Counted from the first letter of the stretch, positions 1-9,513 are shown. The stretch is 64,000 nt of DNA from Planctomycetota bacterium (GCA_018242525.1 JAFEBS010000008.1:350065-414064); one strand, 5' to 3'. Numbers and translations are program-made. Notes: generated from the letters alone by a model not told the origin.

Positions 1-31
1 GGCACCCCAATTTGAAACAGGCGATGGCCCC
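1..31. repeat. Short dispersed repeat, copy at window edge
   Basis: The first bases hold a copy of a short repeat with the core CCAATTTGAAACAGGCGATG. The same core recurs in inverted orientation at 49271-49294 and in direct orientation at 49609-49632. The copy may extend left of the window. It lies upstream of the first gene and is not part of its coding sequence. Confidence 0.5.
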
Positions 32-191
32 GGGAATGCGGCAGAAGGTCAGAGTCAGTTGGATTGGAACAGAGAATCTCCCGATCCAGCGGCAACAGCG
101 ACCGGCCGATCCTGCCGGTCTCGGCCTGCCCGCCGCCGCCCGCCGCCGTTCAGCCCTTGCTCCGCAGCCCGGAACCCGCCACCATTCCCAC

Positions 192-824
192 ATGAAATCT
201 GCTGTCAAAGCCGCCCTGTTTCTGCTGATCCTGTTTGCGATTCCCGTCATTCCATTCCTGTGGCTGGGAGAATCGTTCGAACAAAGTCTGCTGGACGCAT
301 TGCACCAGCCACAGTCGCCGCTGACGGTCAGCGTCTGGGTGGCTGGCCTGTTGGCGTCCGACATGTTTCTGCCGGTTCCGTCCAGCGCTGTGGTGACATA
401 TGCCGGCGGTGTGCTGGGGGTATTCTGGGGAACGATCGTGTCGTGGCTGGGGTTGTCGTTGGGGGCTGTCGGCGGGTTTGCATTGGCTCGGGGCTTTGGT
501 GAGCCACTGGTCCGGCGGTTCAGTGAATCGGCAGACGTGACACGGATGAGCGACTTTGCAGGTCGCCACGGTGCGACAGCATTGGTCCTGACTCGGGCAT
601 TACCGATCCTGGCCGAAGCCTGCATCTTCATGCTCGGCGCGGGGCGATTGAGCTGGCGCAAATTCCTGGTTTCAATGCTCTTCAGCAACGCACTGCTGGC
701 CCTGACGTATTCTGCGTGCGGAGCGTATTTTCGCGATTCGAACGCGTTTCCAATCGCCATTGTGGCGTCTGGGGCAGTGCCGCTGGTAGCGGCACTGGTG
801 ATTCGGCGGTACTTGTTACCGTGA
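192..824 (+). CDS. VTT/DedA-like (TVP38/TMEM64) membrane protein
   Basis: This 210-residue integral membrane protein resembles the VTT (SNARE-associated/DedA/TVP38) family, whose members are inner-membrane proteins implicated in lipid translocation and envelope homeostasis. There is a hydrophobic N-terminal segment at residues 7-24, a re-entrant-like stretch with LPVPSS at 60-65, helices near 67-100, the family-like stretch LTRALPILAEA at 133-143 and a C-terminal helix near 185-204. I place the start at the ATG at 192 because the in-frame sequence upstream is rich in Arg and Pro and does not look like protein. The neighbouring sulfatase-like gene is convergent, with its end 10 bases away. The family is fairly clear, but the substrate cannot be told. 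Confidence 0.75.
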   Translation: MKSAVKAALFLLILFAIPVIPFLWLGESFEQSLLDALHQPQSPLTVSVWVAGLLASDMFLPVPSSAVVTYAGGVLGVFWGTIVSWLGLSLGAVGGFALARGFGEPLVRRFSESADVTRMSDFAGRHGATALVLTRALPILAEACIFMLGAGRLSWRKFLVSMLFSNALLALTYSACGAYFRDSNAFPIAIVASGAVPLVAALVIRRYLLP

Positions 825-834
825 CCATCCAAAG

Positions 835-2997
835 TTACCTGACGTCAAACAGGGGCCATTTTCCCAGCCGTCGAAGTCGCGGTCGCGGGTCTGTCAGGCG
901 GTCCGCGTGAAACAATTCAACCTGTCCAGGTAGTTTGACGACAGATTCGGGCAACAGGAATTCGAATCCCTGCTGGTTACGGCTTTTGTGAAACGAGAAC
1001 TGTGAATCCTGGACGATTCCATCCACAACGAGGACTAGGTCGGCGGTTGTGATTCCCAAGTCACCGGCGTCCATTGATCCAGCCACAAGACAGGGACGAT
1101 AATCGAGATTTGATGCGTCGGGGAGGCGGTATTGCGCCATTAGATTCAGGCTGTTCAAGGGGGCGTCCTCAATCTCGAACGCAGACGTTGGGCGGCCCCG
1201 CCAATCGGGATGACTGCAGGCCATTTCTGGGGGGCGTTCCCACGAGCCTGCTCCAAAAATCTGCCAACGACGGTCGACGGCTGCGGTCATCCGCGGGATT
1301 GATGGTTCCAGGACAGTCAGTCCCTCTTTCGTCGTCATTCCCTCTTTATGGTAGAGCGTCTTGCGTGGTCGGCGATCGCGACTGAGGACTGACACTCCAT
1401 CGACCGGGCCAGCCAGTGGCATCCCCAGCACTTCGGCGATCGTCGGGAGCAGATCGACCGATTCCACATTGCTGTCGCTGATTTCGCCCTGTGCCTGTCC
1501 CGGCAATTTCACGAACAGTGGAATGCTGAGCAAATCTGGCAGTGTTTCGGCATCCGGGATGCGGCGCGAATGCCCGGGGCGGTAGGAAACGCCATGATCG
1601 GCAGTCACGATCAACAGGCAGCGATCCAGTTCGTCGATTTCCTGCAGGCGGTCCAGAAGCTGGCCGATGAACCGGTCGACGAACTGCAACTGCAACAGGT
1701 ACCGATGTTCGTTCCGAGCCACGATACCCGGATCATTGGCCCAGTTCTCACCAATGTCTCCCCAGGCTCCAGCCGGATGAAACGTCGCCATTTCGTCATA
1801 ATTGTACTCATGTCCTGATGGCAGCAGGCATGAAGGAATATGCGGTATTTCGATATGCAGAAAGTTAAACAGCGGCTTTTCCGTGTTTCGCAGGCTTTGG
1901 ATGAAATTCTGTGCTTGCTCGCGACGCTGAATAAACGGGTCGAATCGCTGCAGCCCGATGTAGACCGAGGGATGCCAGTCGATCTGTTCCGGCAATCCGA
2001 ACCACAGCCGTGAAATCGGCGGAAACTCCAGTGGAGTGTCATTGGGCAGGACCAGTCGCGGGTAAACAGCCAGCAACGTTGCAACCAGGGAGCGAATCTT
2101 TTCCTGTGTGGACCGCCGGCTCCGTTCCCGAGTCTGCAGTGATTTTGGGCACAACCGGGTGACTGGTTCAAAGACGGTCATATCGAAGTCATCGGTCCCG
2201 TGGATGATCTGGAACAGGTTTCCCGGGTATTCGGATTCCAGGGGTGGACGTGGCACCGTGGGAAACTGACCGGAAAGAATGGCGGGGACAGCCACGTCCG
2301 TGCGGATGTGGACCGTTGACGCTTGTCGGTACCAGGTGGACAGCTTTCCGAGGCGATCAAATTGAGGGAAATGTCCCGCATCGATCTGCAGGTCCCGGTT
2401 CATCAATGAAAGACCACTGAACTCGTCAAAGACAATCATGATCACCGGCACGGGATGCTGTGAATGCTCCGGCGTTGCCACCCGCGGACGACTCAGGCTG
2501 AAAAACTGGTAGAGGAACATTCCCGGAAAACAAACCAGACTCACTGCGGCTACCGATACCCAACTGCGTATCCAGGTGGTGCGTTCGTACAGCAGCATGC
2601 AAAGGACTGCGGCCGGAATTGCCAGGGCCAGGCTGGCGATCCAGACGATCGATTGAAACGTCAGGAATTGAAATCCAATGAATGGACGCAGGATCGACAA
2701 CCATGCCAGAGTCAGCAGGATCGTTGGCACCAGGTTTCGGAACTGACGATTCCAGTGCATGGCAACGCACATTGTCAGCAGATCGAGTGCAATCCATGCC
2801 AGCGGAAGCAGAATCGTCAGTAATAAGACGACGAACCCGACTTCCACCAGGCCGGCGTCCAGGTCGTGCAGGTAAACGAACTGCTGAGTCAGCACGGCAT
2901 ACAGTGGCTGGCTGAATGCAAAGGCACACAGCACGGCAATGTGCAGGGCGCGCTCTGCCGAGAAGGTTTTCCGCAGGGATTCGTTCAGCATTGTCAT
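835..2997 (-). CDS. Membrane-anchored sulfatase-like hydrolase (alkaline phosphatase superfamily)
   Basis: This protein of about 720 residues has roughly five N-terminal membrane helices (residues 15-175) followed by a sulfatase/alkaline-phosphatase-type domain. The domain opens with IMIVFDEFSG, which carries the first metal-binding Asp, and closes its metal site with TADHG followed by a His. The formylglycine motif C/S-x-P-x-R of true sulfatases is not seen. A Thr in HIRTDVAVPA sits where LtaS-type phosphotransferases carry their nucleophile, so the enzyme may be a phospho- or sulfo-group transferase acting outside the membrane. It directly follows the methyltransferase gene. A TTG at 3012 immediately after that gene's stop is an alternative start; I prefer the ATG at 2997. 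A role in surface glycan modification is inferred. Confidence 0.72.
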   Translation of the reverse strand: MTMLNESLRKTFSAERALHIAVLCAFAFSQPLYAVLTQQFVYLHDLDAGLVEVGFVVLLLTILLPLAWIALDLLTMCVAMHWNRQFRNLVPTILLTLAWLSILRPFIGFQFLTFQSIVWIASLALAIPAAVLCMLLYERTTWIRSWVSVAAVSLVCFPGMFLYQFFSLSRPRVATPEHSQHPVPVIMIVFDEFSGLSLMNRDLQIDAGHFPQFDRLGKLSTWYRQASTVHIRTDVAVPAILSGQFPTVPRPPLESEYPGNLFQIIHGTDDFDMTVFEPVTRLCPKSLQTRERSRRSTQEKIRSLVATLLAVYPRLVLPNDTPLEFPPISRLWFGLPEQIDWHPSVYIGLQRFDPFIQRREQAQNFIQSLRNTEKPLFNFLHIEIPHIPSCLLPSGHEYNYDEMATFHPAGAWGDIGENWANDPGIVARNEHRYLLQLQFVDRFIGQLLDRLQEIDELDRCLLIVTADHGVSYRPGHSRRIPDAETLPDLLSIPLFVKLPGQAQGEISDSNVESVDLLPTIAEVLGMPLAGPVDGVSVLSRDRRPRKTLYHKEGMTTKEGLTVLEPSIPRMTAAVDRRWQIFGAGSWERPPEMACSHPDWRGRPTSAFEIEDAPLNSLNLMAQYRLPDASNLDYRPCLVAGSMDAGDLGITTADLVLVVDGIVQDSQFSFHKSRNQQGFEFLLPESVVKLPGQVELFHADRLTDPRPRLRRLGKWPLFDVR

Positions 2998-3012
2998 GAG
3001 GCGTTCGGCCAA

Positions 3013-4515
3013 CTATTGCGGGATCAGGTACAGTAGCGTTCGTTCGCCGGACGGCAGGTCTGTCCGCTCACGAATCTGGAACCCCGCCTTCAACAGCGTT
3101 GCTTCCAGGAATGGCAACGAATAATCCTCGTACTGGTCGCGCTTATTCCGCAGCAATCCCTGCACCATGGGATCCAGCTTGCTGGGAAACTCAAGCACGA
3201 CCTCGGCATTGAGACTGGCCAGCCAGTCCACGACTTCCGGCAGGGGGATGTTCCCCGCAATCACCAGGTGGTGGATCAGACCCAGGCACAGCACGAGATT
3301 CGGCTGACCACGCTCCTCCAACCGGACGCGTTCGCGCCCGCGCCAACCTTGGGCAGGCGAAGGATTCAGCAAGTCGATGCACAGTGGCAGGATGTTGGTT
3401 GAGCCCTCGGAGGCCAGTTGGCGATACAGGCGTTCCACGCACCCGTGATCCTGATCCATGGCGACAACGTATTCGGCATTGCACGCGGCAATCCGCGAAA
3501 AATGACCATCATTGCAGCCCAGGTCCCACACCAGTTGGCGGCGCCCTGTCAGGCACACGCTCTGGACAAATCCAGACTTGGCGGCGGCGTCGGCGACGAC
3601 GTGGGGCAATTCGTGGCGGTAATCGGTCCATTGTGTCTGGGGAGGCTTCCAGTTCAGGCGTCGAATCAACGTTGTCAGCCGGGCCAGATTGTTCAGAATC
3701 AACTGGCGACCGAAACCACTGGACTTGAGCGCTTCGGCGGTATTCTCGTGAGAATCGCCGGATGTGCGCTCCAGCACGGATTGTACCCACCCATGTGTGA
3801 AGACCCCCGGTCGCAACATGTCCCGCCAGGAGAGTGATCGCAGGAATTCGCGTGCCGAGATTCCATCCAGATTCGCTCGTAAAACAGGCTGAATGTCAAT
3901 TCTGCGATAGGCCTGCAACAACAGTGGAAACAGCATCATTTCACAGAACTGCCGGTACCCGATCCAGGGCTCACCCGGTGTCAGCGCCACAAACGAGCCG
4001 ATGTCGATGAAGACCGGGCGCGCACCGTGGAACTGTACGTTGTACGGGGACGCATCCTTGAGGATCGTCCCTGCCTGAATGGCCTCCGTCAGGATTTCCA
4101 AATGCAGCAGCGCCGCAGCGCGAAGCATCGAAAACGACCATTCGTAAGGATAAGAAACAAATGGGATTCGTACGTGCTGCAGCACCCCCGACCACGTGCC
4201 AGGAATCCCCAGTTCGCGAACACGGTCACCCGCCAGTTCGTCGGTCTGGATGATGGAGCCCTGTGTGGACAACCGCAAAAAGAACGGCTGACGGCAGACC
4301 CTCTTCCAATCCGTCACCGCTTGCGAGGAAAGTGCTCGGTACACTTTACTCTGCCAAATCAACACGCGCGACGCCCGATCGCGGAACGATCCGGGCTCAA
4401 ATGTCAGCGGCGTGGAAGCCGGCGAGTTCGTTAGTGCAGGTGAGTGACGACGGGCATCTCTGCCGACAACTCCGTTCTCGGTTGAATCGCCTTGTGCGTC
4501 ATCCAATGAGTCCAT
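3013..4515 (-). CDS. Class I SAM-dependent methyltransferase
   Basis: The protein has about 500 residues. The C-terminal half carries a Rossmann methyltransferase fold: motif I is VWDLGCNDGHF near residues 326-336, and MDQD follows at the end of the second strand. The N-terminal half (with RIPFVSYPYEWSFSMLRAA, LKDASPYNVQF and FIDIGSF) is of the type found in methyltransferases of polysaccharide or capsule loci. The reading frame stays open up to 4635, but that upstream part overlaps a separate small gene with a better ribosome binding site, so I use the ATG at 4515. Homology-like sequence begins only near SFRDRASRVL, so the true start could be still further downstream. The gene lies between the small YLDPGSGS protein and the sulfatase-like gene and is probably co-transcribed with both. 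Confidence 0.78.
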   Translation of the reverse strand: MDSLDDAQGDSTENGVVGRDARRHSPALTNSPASTPLTFEPGSFRDRASRVLIWQSKVYRALSSQAVTDWKRVCRQPFFLRLSTQGSIIQTDELAGDRVRELGIPGTWSGVLQHVRIPFVSYPYEWSFSMLRAAALLHLEILTEAIQAGTILKDASPYNVQFHGARPVFIDIGSFVALTPGEPWIGYRQFCEMMLFPLLLQAYRRIDIQPVLRANLDGISAREFLRSLSWRDMLRPGVFTHGWVQSVLERTSGDSHENTAEALKSSGFGRQLILNNLARLTTLIRRLNWKPPQTQWTDYRHELPHVVADAAAKSGFVQSVCLTGRRQLVWDLGCNDGHFSRIAACNAEYVVAMDQDHGCVERLYRQLASEGSTNILPLCIDLLNPSPAQGWRGRERVRLEERGQPNLVLCLGLIHHLVIAGNIPLPEVVDWLASLNAEVVLEFPSKLDPMVQGLLRNKRDQYEDYSLPFLEATLLKAGFQIRERTDLPSGERTLLYLIPQ

Positions 4516-4619
4516 AGATACCGCCCAAGTACGACGAGTCCGCTGAATCCACCCACCAGCGCCTGTAGAATCAGGCTGCCGCTTCCCGGATCGAGATATG
4601 CCACCACTGCTGTCATCAT
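4431..4619 (-). CDS. Small YLDPGSGS membrane protein
   Basis: This 62-residue protein starts at either of two adjacent ATG codons (4619 or 4616), preceded by the Shine-Dalgarno sequence GAGGAG. It contains VVAYLDPGSGSLILQALVGG followed by one hydrophobic helix and a basic stretch. I recall small proteins with a YLDPG(S/T)GS signature next to methyltransferase and sulfatase-like genes in other bacteria, but their function is unknown. Its last part overlaps the 5' end of the methyltransferase frame, so the two are probably translationally coupled. A gene caller that extends the methyltransferase upstream would miss it. Confidence 0.7.
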   Translation of the reverse strand: MMTAVVAYLDPGSGSLILQALVGGFSGLVVLGRYLWTHWMTHKAIQPRTELSAEMPVVTHLH

Positions 4620-4895
4620 CAAACTCCTCACCCACCCACTTTAAATCTTACGGCCTGTCTTCACCAAGCATAGGCCGCTGCTCCTTAAGTGACCGTGAAG
4701 TTTGGCAACTTTTTTGAAGGAGTTGGCAGATTCATGATCTGACGGTGCATCACACGATTAAACCCCGAGGAAAATCGAAAGTTTCTGCGGAGTTACCTGA
4801 ATTCTTCCTGTGTTTTGTGGAAGAATCGTGGACAGGCCGACGCTTCGGATCTTGGCTGCTCGCATGCTGATTCGGCTCTTTTCCGGATGTCTCCA

Positions 4896-6296
4896 TCAAG
4901 CCCCATCATTCGATGAGCGAACGGCATGCCGCGGATCCGTGGCCGAAATGATTTCGCTGATCCCGTGTTGATTAAACCCTTTGTACCCCTCGTCGCGTTG
5001 CAGGATTTCCAGATGCGAACCCAAGGCACCGCTGGTCAGAAATTGGCGCGCCTGTTGGTCTGTGATCAATCCTGATTTGCGCAGACCCTCGACACGAACT
5101 GGATCAACGGGCCATTGCTCGCCGCGCGTAAACGCCTGCCGCAAATACGGAAGATCCGTAAAAGGCGGCATGGTATCGATCCCAGCCTGCTTCAGTTGGT
5201 CGCGTGTCGCTGCGAAGTCAAATTGGCATTCCAGGTGGTGCATCCCCGCCTGCAGAAATGCTTCACCGTGCAGGGCACACCACAACCCCACCGTGCCCAG
5301 TTGATCGCGCGGGGGAAGTGTCTCGTGCGAGAAATCCTGTGCGACTTCGTCGGGGGACAGGTCGACATCCGCAAAGATGGTGATCCCGGTGACGTGATGT
5401 TCGATGACTTGGGCACCCCATCCGGCCTCCTTCCCCGCATAGAATCGTTCACGGCACTGAAAGCCCAGGCGTTCCAGAAACGCAATCAGCAAGGCGAAAT
5501 TCTGCCGACTGGACCGATAGGTATGATGATCATGATTGGCCCAGCCCAGACCCAGTGCATCCTGACGCTGCTTTTGAATCCGTCCAGCCGTGTTGCGACG
5601 CAGCCAGTATTCCCGTTCGGCGGTAAAAAACAGGTCACACGCCCGATCCCGTCCCAAATCGACAATGGCAGATTCGATGAGTCGAATCGCGTGAATAAAA
5701 CCATCGTCGTCATTGGCGAAATCCCGTCGCCGCAGCCTGAGTGCTTCGCCATGATGCAGGATGGCCGCCAGCGGTACCTGTTCGACGGGATCAGGATCAA
5801 ATGCCAGCGAGCCTCGTCGCTCGATCGCCAGCACTTCGACATTGTTTTCACGGGCGACGGTTGCCGCGCGAACACGGCCCAAAGGCGCTCCTTCAACCGT
5901 CACGCCGGTCAATCCGTGCGCCGCCAGAAAATCGACGACAGATTCGACCTTGATCGCCAGTTTCCGGGAGGTCTCATGGACTTCGCGGATCCGCGGAAAC
6001 AGCCCCTGCCGATGCTCCCATCCGTCCAGGGAATGGCTACGGACATATCCCACTTCAGGCAACTCTCGCAAGGCGGGATCATCGATCGGCAACCCAATGT
6101 GATCCAGCCAGTCAACCAATCGCGTGCCGGTTTCGGTCAACATCCGCTGCGACAACTCTGCGGCAAATGGGGATCGCTCGACCAGATCCGACAGAATCCG
6201 TTGCACGAATCTGGCGGGCGCGGGCTGCGGTGACCAGGTGTACGCCGTCAGCGCGGCCAAGGCATTCGTCGTGGAAAGCGTGGCAGGTGTTGGCAT
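4896..6296 (-). CDS. Conserved protein of unknown function, possible VOC/DUF1338-like metalloenzyme
   Basis: This is a soluble protein of 466 residues with no signal peptide. The start at 6296 has GGAG about 9 bases upstream. Notable stretches are NHDHHTYRSSRQNFALLIAF, a Gly-rich segment ERFYAGKEAGWGAQVIEHH, GMHHLECQFDF, and the C-terminal KGFNQHGISEIISATDPR. The clustered His residues and the LE-H spacing suggest a metal-binding fold. The overall layout (an N-terminal region and a C-terminal VOC-like region) recalls DUF1338/2-oxoadipate dioxygenase (HglS) proteins, but I cannot confirm that. It lies downstream of terC on the same strand with a strong hairpin between. Treat the function as unknown. 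Confidence 0.6.
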   Translation of the reverse strand: MPTPATLSTTNALAALTAYTWSPQPAPARFVQRILSDLVERSPFAAELSQRMLTETGTRLVDWLDHIGLPIDDPALRELPEVGYVRSHSLDGWEHRQGLFPRIREVHETSRKLAIKVESVVDFLAAHGLTGVTVEGAPLGRVRAATVARENNVEVLAIERRGSLAFDPDPVEQVPLAAILHHGEALRLRRRDFANDDDGFIHAIRLIESAIVDLGRDRACDLFFTAEREYWLRRNTAGRIQKQRQDALGLGWANHDHHTYRSSRQNFALLIAFLERLGFQCRERFYAGKEAGWGAQVIEHHVTGITIFADVDLSPDEVAQDFSHETLPPRDQLGTVGLWCALHGEAFLQAGMHHLECQFDFAATRDQLKQAGIDTMPPFTDLPYLRQAFTRGEQWPVDPVRVEGLRKSGLITDQQARQFLTSGALGSHLEILQRDEGYKGFNQHGISEIISATDPRHAVRSSNDGA

Positions 6297-6323
6297 TCTG
6301 CAAACTCCATGAAAGCCTGAATT

Positions 6324-6368
6324 GGCTTTGCCCATAAAATGGGGTCAGACCATTTGTTGGGCAAAGCC
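6324..6368. repeat. Long hairpin between terC and the downstream gene
   Basis: The 11-base arms GGCTTTGCCCA (6324-6334) and TGGGCAAAGCC (6358-6368) are perfectly complementary, and an inner pair AATGG/CCATT lengthens the stem. No T-run follows on the minus strand, so a simple intrinsic terminator is doubtful. The inner GGTCTGACC palindrome resembles intergenic repeat palindromes, so it may be a repeat or an attenuator-like element. Confidence 0.5.
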
Positions 6369-6395
6369 ATCTGAACTCCCTTTCCACGCTGAGAT

Positions 6396-7442
6396 TTACG
6401 AAGGGATGTCCCCCTGGGCTGAATCGTGAGTCTCCGGGATCAACAACGAGGCTCCAATGCCGATTCCCAGCGATATCGCAATAATTCCCAGCGAGATCAG
6501 CGTGATCAACCCCTGTTGATTATGTGGCAGGAAATCGTGAGCCAGCATTTTGATGCCTACAAACGCCAGGATCGCCACCAGCGAGTATTTCAGGTAATGA
6601 AAGCGGCCCAGCAGATCTGCCAAGGCGAAATACAGGCTACGCAACCCCAGAATTGCAAAGACGTTCGATGTAAATACCAGGAACGGATCCTGGGTCAACC
6701 CGATGACGGCGGGGATGGAATCGACTGCAAACACCAAGTCCGTCGTTTCCACAATCACCAGCGCCAGGAACATGGGAGTCATGGCCCACTTGCCGTCGAT
6801 TTTTGTGAAAAAGTGATCTTCGACAAACGATGGGTGCAGGCGGAAGCACCTGCGAGCCAGTCGGATGATTCGGCTTTTCTCGAAGTCGACTTCCCCTTCA
6901 TCGGCGAACAGCATTTTGAAGGCGGTAAATAGCAGCAAGGCTCCGAAGAAATACATCGTCACGGCCGCATGCTTGACCAGTTCGATGCCGAGGTAAATCA
7001 TCACCCCGCGCATCACCAGTGCTCCCAAGATCCCCCACAGCAACACTCGATGTTGAAATGCAGCGGGAACTTGAAAATAGGCGAGAATCAGCGCGATGAC
7101 AAAAATGTTGTCGATGCTCAGCGACTGTTCCAGGATGTAGCCCATGAAGAACTGAGCCGCGGCCTCCCAGCCATTCTCCGGCAAGTCGGAGGTCGGATGT
7201 GCCCCTGCTTCCAGCGCATGCCCCTGTGTATTTGCCGGTTCGGGATAGATTCCCAATCCGCCCAGGTGATGCTCGTACGCAAAGTAGACGAAGACCGTAA
7301 ACCACAGTGCCAGAACGAAGTACACTGTCGTCCGGATCAGGGCTGCACGAGCACTGAGGGCCTTCGATTCCCGGCTGAAAACGCCGAGATCGAAGGCGAG
7401 GATGAACAATACCAGCAGCAGAAATGCCGCCCAGACAAACAT
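6396..7442 (-). CDS. TerC family integral membrane protein
   Basis: The protein has 348 residues and is of the TerC/Alx family, which is linked to manganese or other metal-ion export and tellurium resistance. Typical motifs are EQSLSIDNIFVIALI and VETTDLVFAVDSIPAV, whose acidic residues sit inside membrane helices. There are about eight to nine helices, starting with FVWAAFLLLVLFILAFDLGV. I chose the ATG at 7442 because it places the first helix at the N terminus; an in-frame start at 7487 would add 15 residues of no recognisable kind. An insertion of about 35 residues (AYEHHLGGLGIYPEPANTQG onward) precedes the third helix. It follows arfB on the same strand. Confidence 0.88.
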   Translation of the reverse strand: MFVWAAFLLLVLFILAFDLGVFSRESKALSARAALIRTTVYFVLALWFTVFVYFAYEHHLGGLGIYPEPANTQGHALEAGAHPTSDLPENGWEAAAQFFMGYILEQSLSIDNIFVIALILAYFQVPAAFQHRVLLWGILGALVMRGVMIYLGIELVKHAAVTMYFFGALLLFTAFKMLFADEGEVDFEKSRIIRLARRCFRLHPSFVEDHFFTKIDGKWAMTPMFLALVIVETTDLVFAVDSIPAVIGLTQDPFLVFTSNVFAILGLRSLYFALADLLGRFHYLKYSLVAILAFVGIKMLAHDFLPHNQQGLITLISLGIIAISLGIGIGASLLIPETHDSAQGDIPS

Positions 7443-7588
7443 GCGAAACCCTTCCGCCGAAACAAGTTGGCCCGCCGCGCGACGCACGACAGGCTTCGAG
7501 TGAACGGCGGAGTATACCTGTCAGATCACAGAATTAGCAGTGATCCGAGTTCAGTTCTCTGATTTGAAAATGGAGGGCGGTGCGATCG

Positions 7589-8035
7589 CTATCGATCGTC
7601 CAGGACTGGTCGCTGTCGGCGCTGCTTCACTTCCGTACGTTGTCGCTTGGATTCCACGCGACGACGCTTGGAGGCTTTGGACGGTTTGGAAGCACGCCGG
7701 GTCTTGGGGGCCATAGCCACGGATTGAATCAATTCCCGCAGCTTTTCCAGGCAATCACTGACATTTTTCGGCTGGTCGCGAAACCGTTCACTGGTCAACA
7801 CCAGTTCCCCTCCGGTTGTCATTCTCTGCTTGTAGGCGGTCACAAAACGCTCGCGCACATCGGCGGGCAACCCGGCGGAGGTGAGCAGCGGCCAGCGTAA
7901 CATGACCTTGGAGTTCACCTTGTTGACGTTCTGCCCGCCAGGCCCGGAACTGCGCGCGACCCCCCAGTCGAATTCGCTGCATGAAATGCAAATCCGCGGT
8001 GTGACTTCCAAAATCTCGGTGTCGCCGGGAAACAT
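7589..8035 (-). CDS. arfB: Alternative ribosome-rescue factor ArfB (RF-1 domain protein)
   Basis: This is a codon-independent peptidyl-tRNA hydrolase of the ArfB/YaeJ type that rescues stalled ribosomes. It has ARSSGPGGQNVNKVNSKV with the catalytic GGQ, and a very basic C-terminal tail (about 40 residues rich in Lys and Arg) that in this family enters the empty mRNA channel. From the ATG at 8035, with GAGG just upstream, it is 148 residues long, close to the usual length of about 140. An upstream ATG at 8131, preceded by AGGGG, would add 32 residues of no recognisable kind. It sits ahead of terC on the same strand. Confidence 0.85.
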   Translation of the reverse strand: MFPGDTEILEVTPRICISCSEFDWGVARSSGPGGQNVNKVNSKVMLRWPLLTSAGLPADVRERFVTAYKQRMTTGGELVLTSERFRDQPKNVSDCLEKLRELIQSVAMAPKTRRASKPSKASKRRRVESKRQRTEVKQRRQRPVLDDR

Positions 8036-8250
8036 GGCCTCGATCCGCAGTGGGTTCCAATAACAGGATGCAGATTCGACACGGGATTCCAATTCAGGTT
8101 CGCGCAGTGGAAGGGAATCGTCGAACGGCATAGACTGCCCCTATCGTATTCGGATGTTCCCGGTGTTGCGATCCACGATTGTTCGTTCTCGCCGCGAATT
8201 CCCGTGTTTTCATTCAGATTCGCTGACACGCCCGTATCGCAGAGGCCGCC

Positions 8251-9513
8251 ATGTCGTTTCCACGCATGATCCGAGTTCGCCAGAAGTTTGATGCTCGCCA
8301 GGTTTCCGATGTTCCGGGTGAAGTCCAAACCCAACTGTCAGCACTCCATCTGGGACAGAAAGTCCGGGCCGGTCAGACGGTGGCGATTACGGCGGGCAGC
8401 CGCGGAATTGCTCATATCGACCAGATTGTCCGCGCCGCTGTCGATCACGTGAAGAGCCTGGGAGCGATTCCGTTCATCGTCCCTGCCATGGGCAGTCACG
8501 GTGGCGGGACTGCCGCCGGACAGACCCAGATTCTGCAACACTATGGGATCACCCCGGAAAAGATGGGTTGTGAACTGCGTGCCTCCATGGAAACCGTAAT
8601 CGTCGATCGCACGCCGCAGGGGATACCGGTGCACTTCGACAAGCATGCTTCGCAGGCGGATCACGTGTTGATCGTCGGCCGCATCAAGCCCCATACGGGG
8701 TTTGTGGGAGACGTGGAATCGGGTCTGCACAAGATGATGCTGATCGGCTTGGGAAAACACGAAGGAGCCAAGATCTACCACCGGGCCATCGCGGACTACA
8801 GCTTCATGGAGATCATCATGGCCGTGGGGGCATCCGTGATTCAGAAATGCCGTGTGGTGGGCGGGATTGGTATCGTTGAAAACGCTTATGATGAGACAGC
8901 GTTGATTGAAGCCGTTCCCCCAGAAAAATTCCTGGAACGGGAAACTGAACTGCTGAAACTGGCCATTCGCTGGCTGCCACGGTTGCCATTTCCGTATTGC
9001 GATCTGCTGATCATCGACCGGATCGGAAAGAACATCAGTGGGACCGGACTGGATACCAACGTCGTGGGCCGCAAGTACAACGACCACGCGGCGACGGATC
9101 GCGACAGTGTCCGCTGCAAACGGATTTTTGTACGCGGATTGACCGAGGAAACGCATGGAAACGCGACGGGGATTGGCCTGGCCGAGTTCACCAACCAGCG
9201 CACGGCCGATGCCATTGATCGCAAGATCACTGCCATCAATTGCATTACGGGCCTGCATCCCACTGCGGCCATGATTCCGATCGCGTTTGAGACGGACCGC
9301 GAATCAATCTCAAATGCGCTGCACACCTGCGGACTGGTCGAGCCTCCCGATTCCAGAGTGATCCAGATTCCCGACACGCTGCACCTGGCGGAAGTTCTGG
9401 TCAGCGAGGCATACCTGCCGCAATTCGCTGATCGACAGGACCTGGAACAGTTGTCCGATCCCGCCGATATGGCGTTTGATCCGCAGGACAATCTGCGGGA
9501 TGTGCTGGCATGA
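8251..9513 (+). CDS. LarA-like (DUF2088) nickel-pincer isomerase family protein
   Basis: This 420-residue cytoplasmic protein is related to lactate racemase LarA, whose family uses a nickel-pincer nucleotide for racemisation or epimerisation of 2-hydroxy acids. Visible features are the nucleotide-binding-like stretch VAITAGSRGIAHIDQIV, VPAMGSHGGGTAAGQ and VGRIKPHTGFVGDVESGLHK, whose His and Lys are likely to bind cofactor or substrate. No larB, larC or larE gene is nearby, so cofactor supply would come from elsewhere. Its stop overlaps the gmhB start (ATGA), so the two are probably co-translated. The substrate is unknown. Confidence 0.75.
   Translation: MSFPRMIRVRQKFDARQVSDVPGEVQTQLSALHLGQKVRAGQTVAITAGSRGIAHIDQIVRAAVDHVKSLGAIPFIVPAMGSHGGGTAAGQTQILQHYGITPEKMGCELRASMETVIVDRTPQGIPVHFDKHASQADHVLIVGRIKPHTGFVGDVESGLHKMMLIGLGKHEGAKIYHRAIADYSFMEIIMAVGASVIQKCRVVGGIGIVENAYDETALIEAVPPEKFLERETELLKLAIRWLPRLPFPYCDLLIIDRIGKNISGTGLDTNVVGRKYNDHAATDRDSVRCKRIFVRGLTEETHGNATGIGLAEFTNQRTADAIDRKITAINCITGLHPTAAMIPIAFETDRESISNALHTCGLVEPPDSRVIQIPDTLHLAEVLVSEAYLPQFADRQDLEQLSDPADMAFDPQDNLRDVLA

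Noticed and set aside
5115..6233. Long plus-strand open frame of 372 codons
   Set aside because: It is antisense to a clear conserved protein on the minus strand and has the skewed composition expected of a shadow frame.
8338..9258. Minus-strand open frame of about 300 codons
   Set aside because: It mirrors the LarA-like gene and has no ribosome binding site or recognisable sequence.
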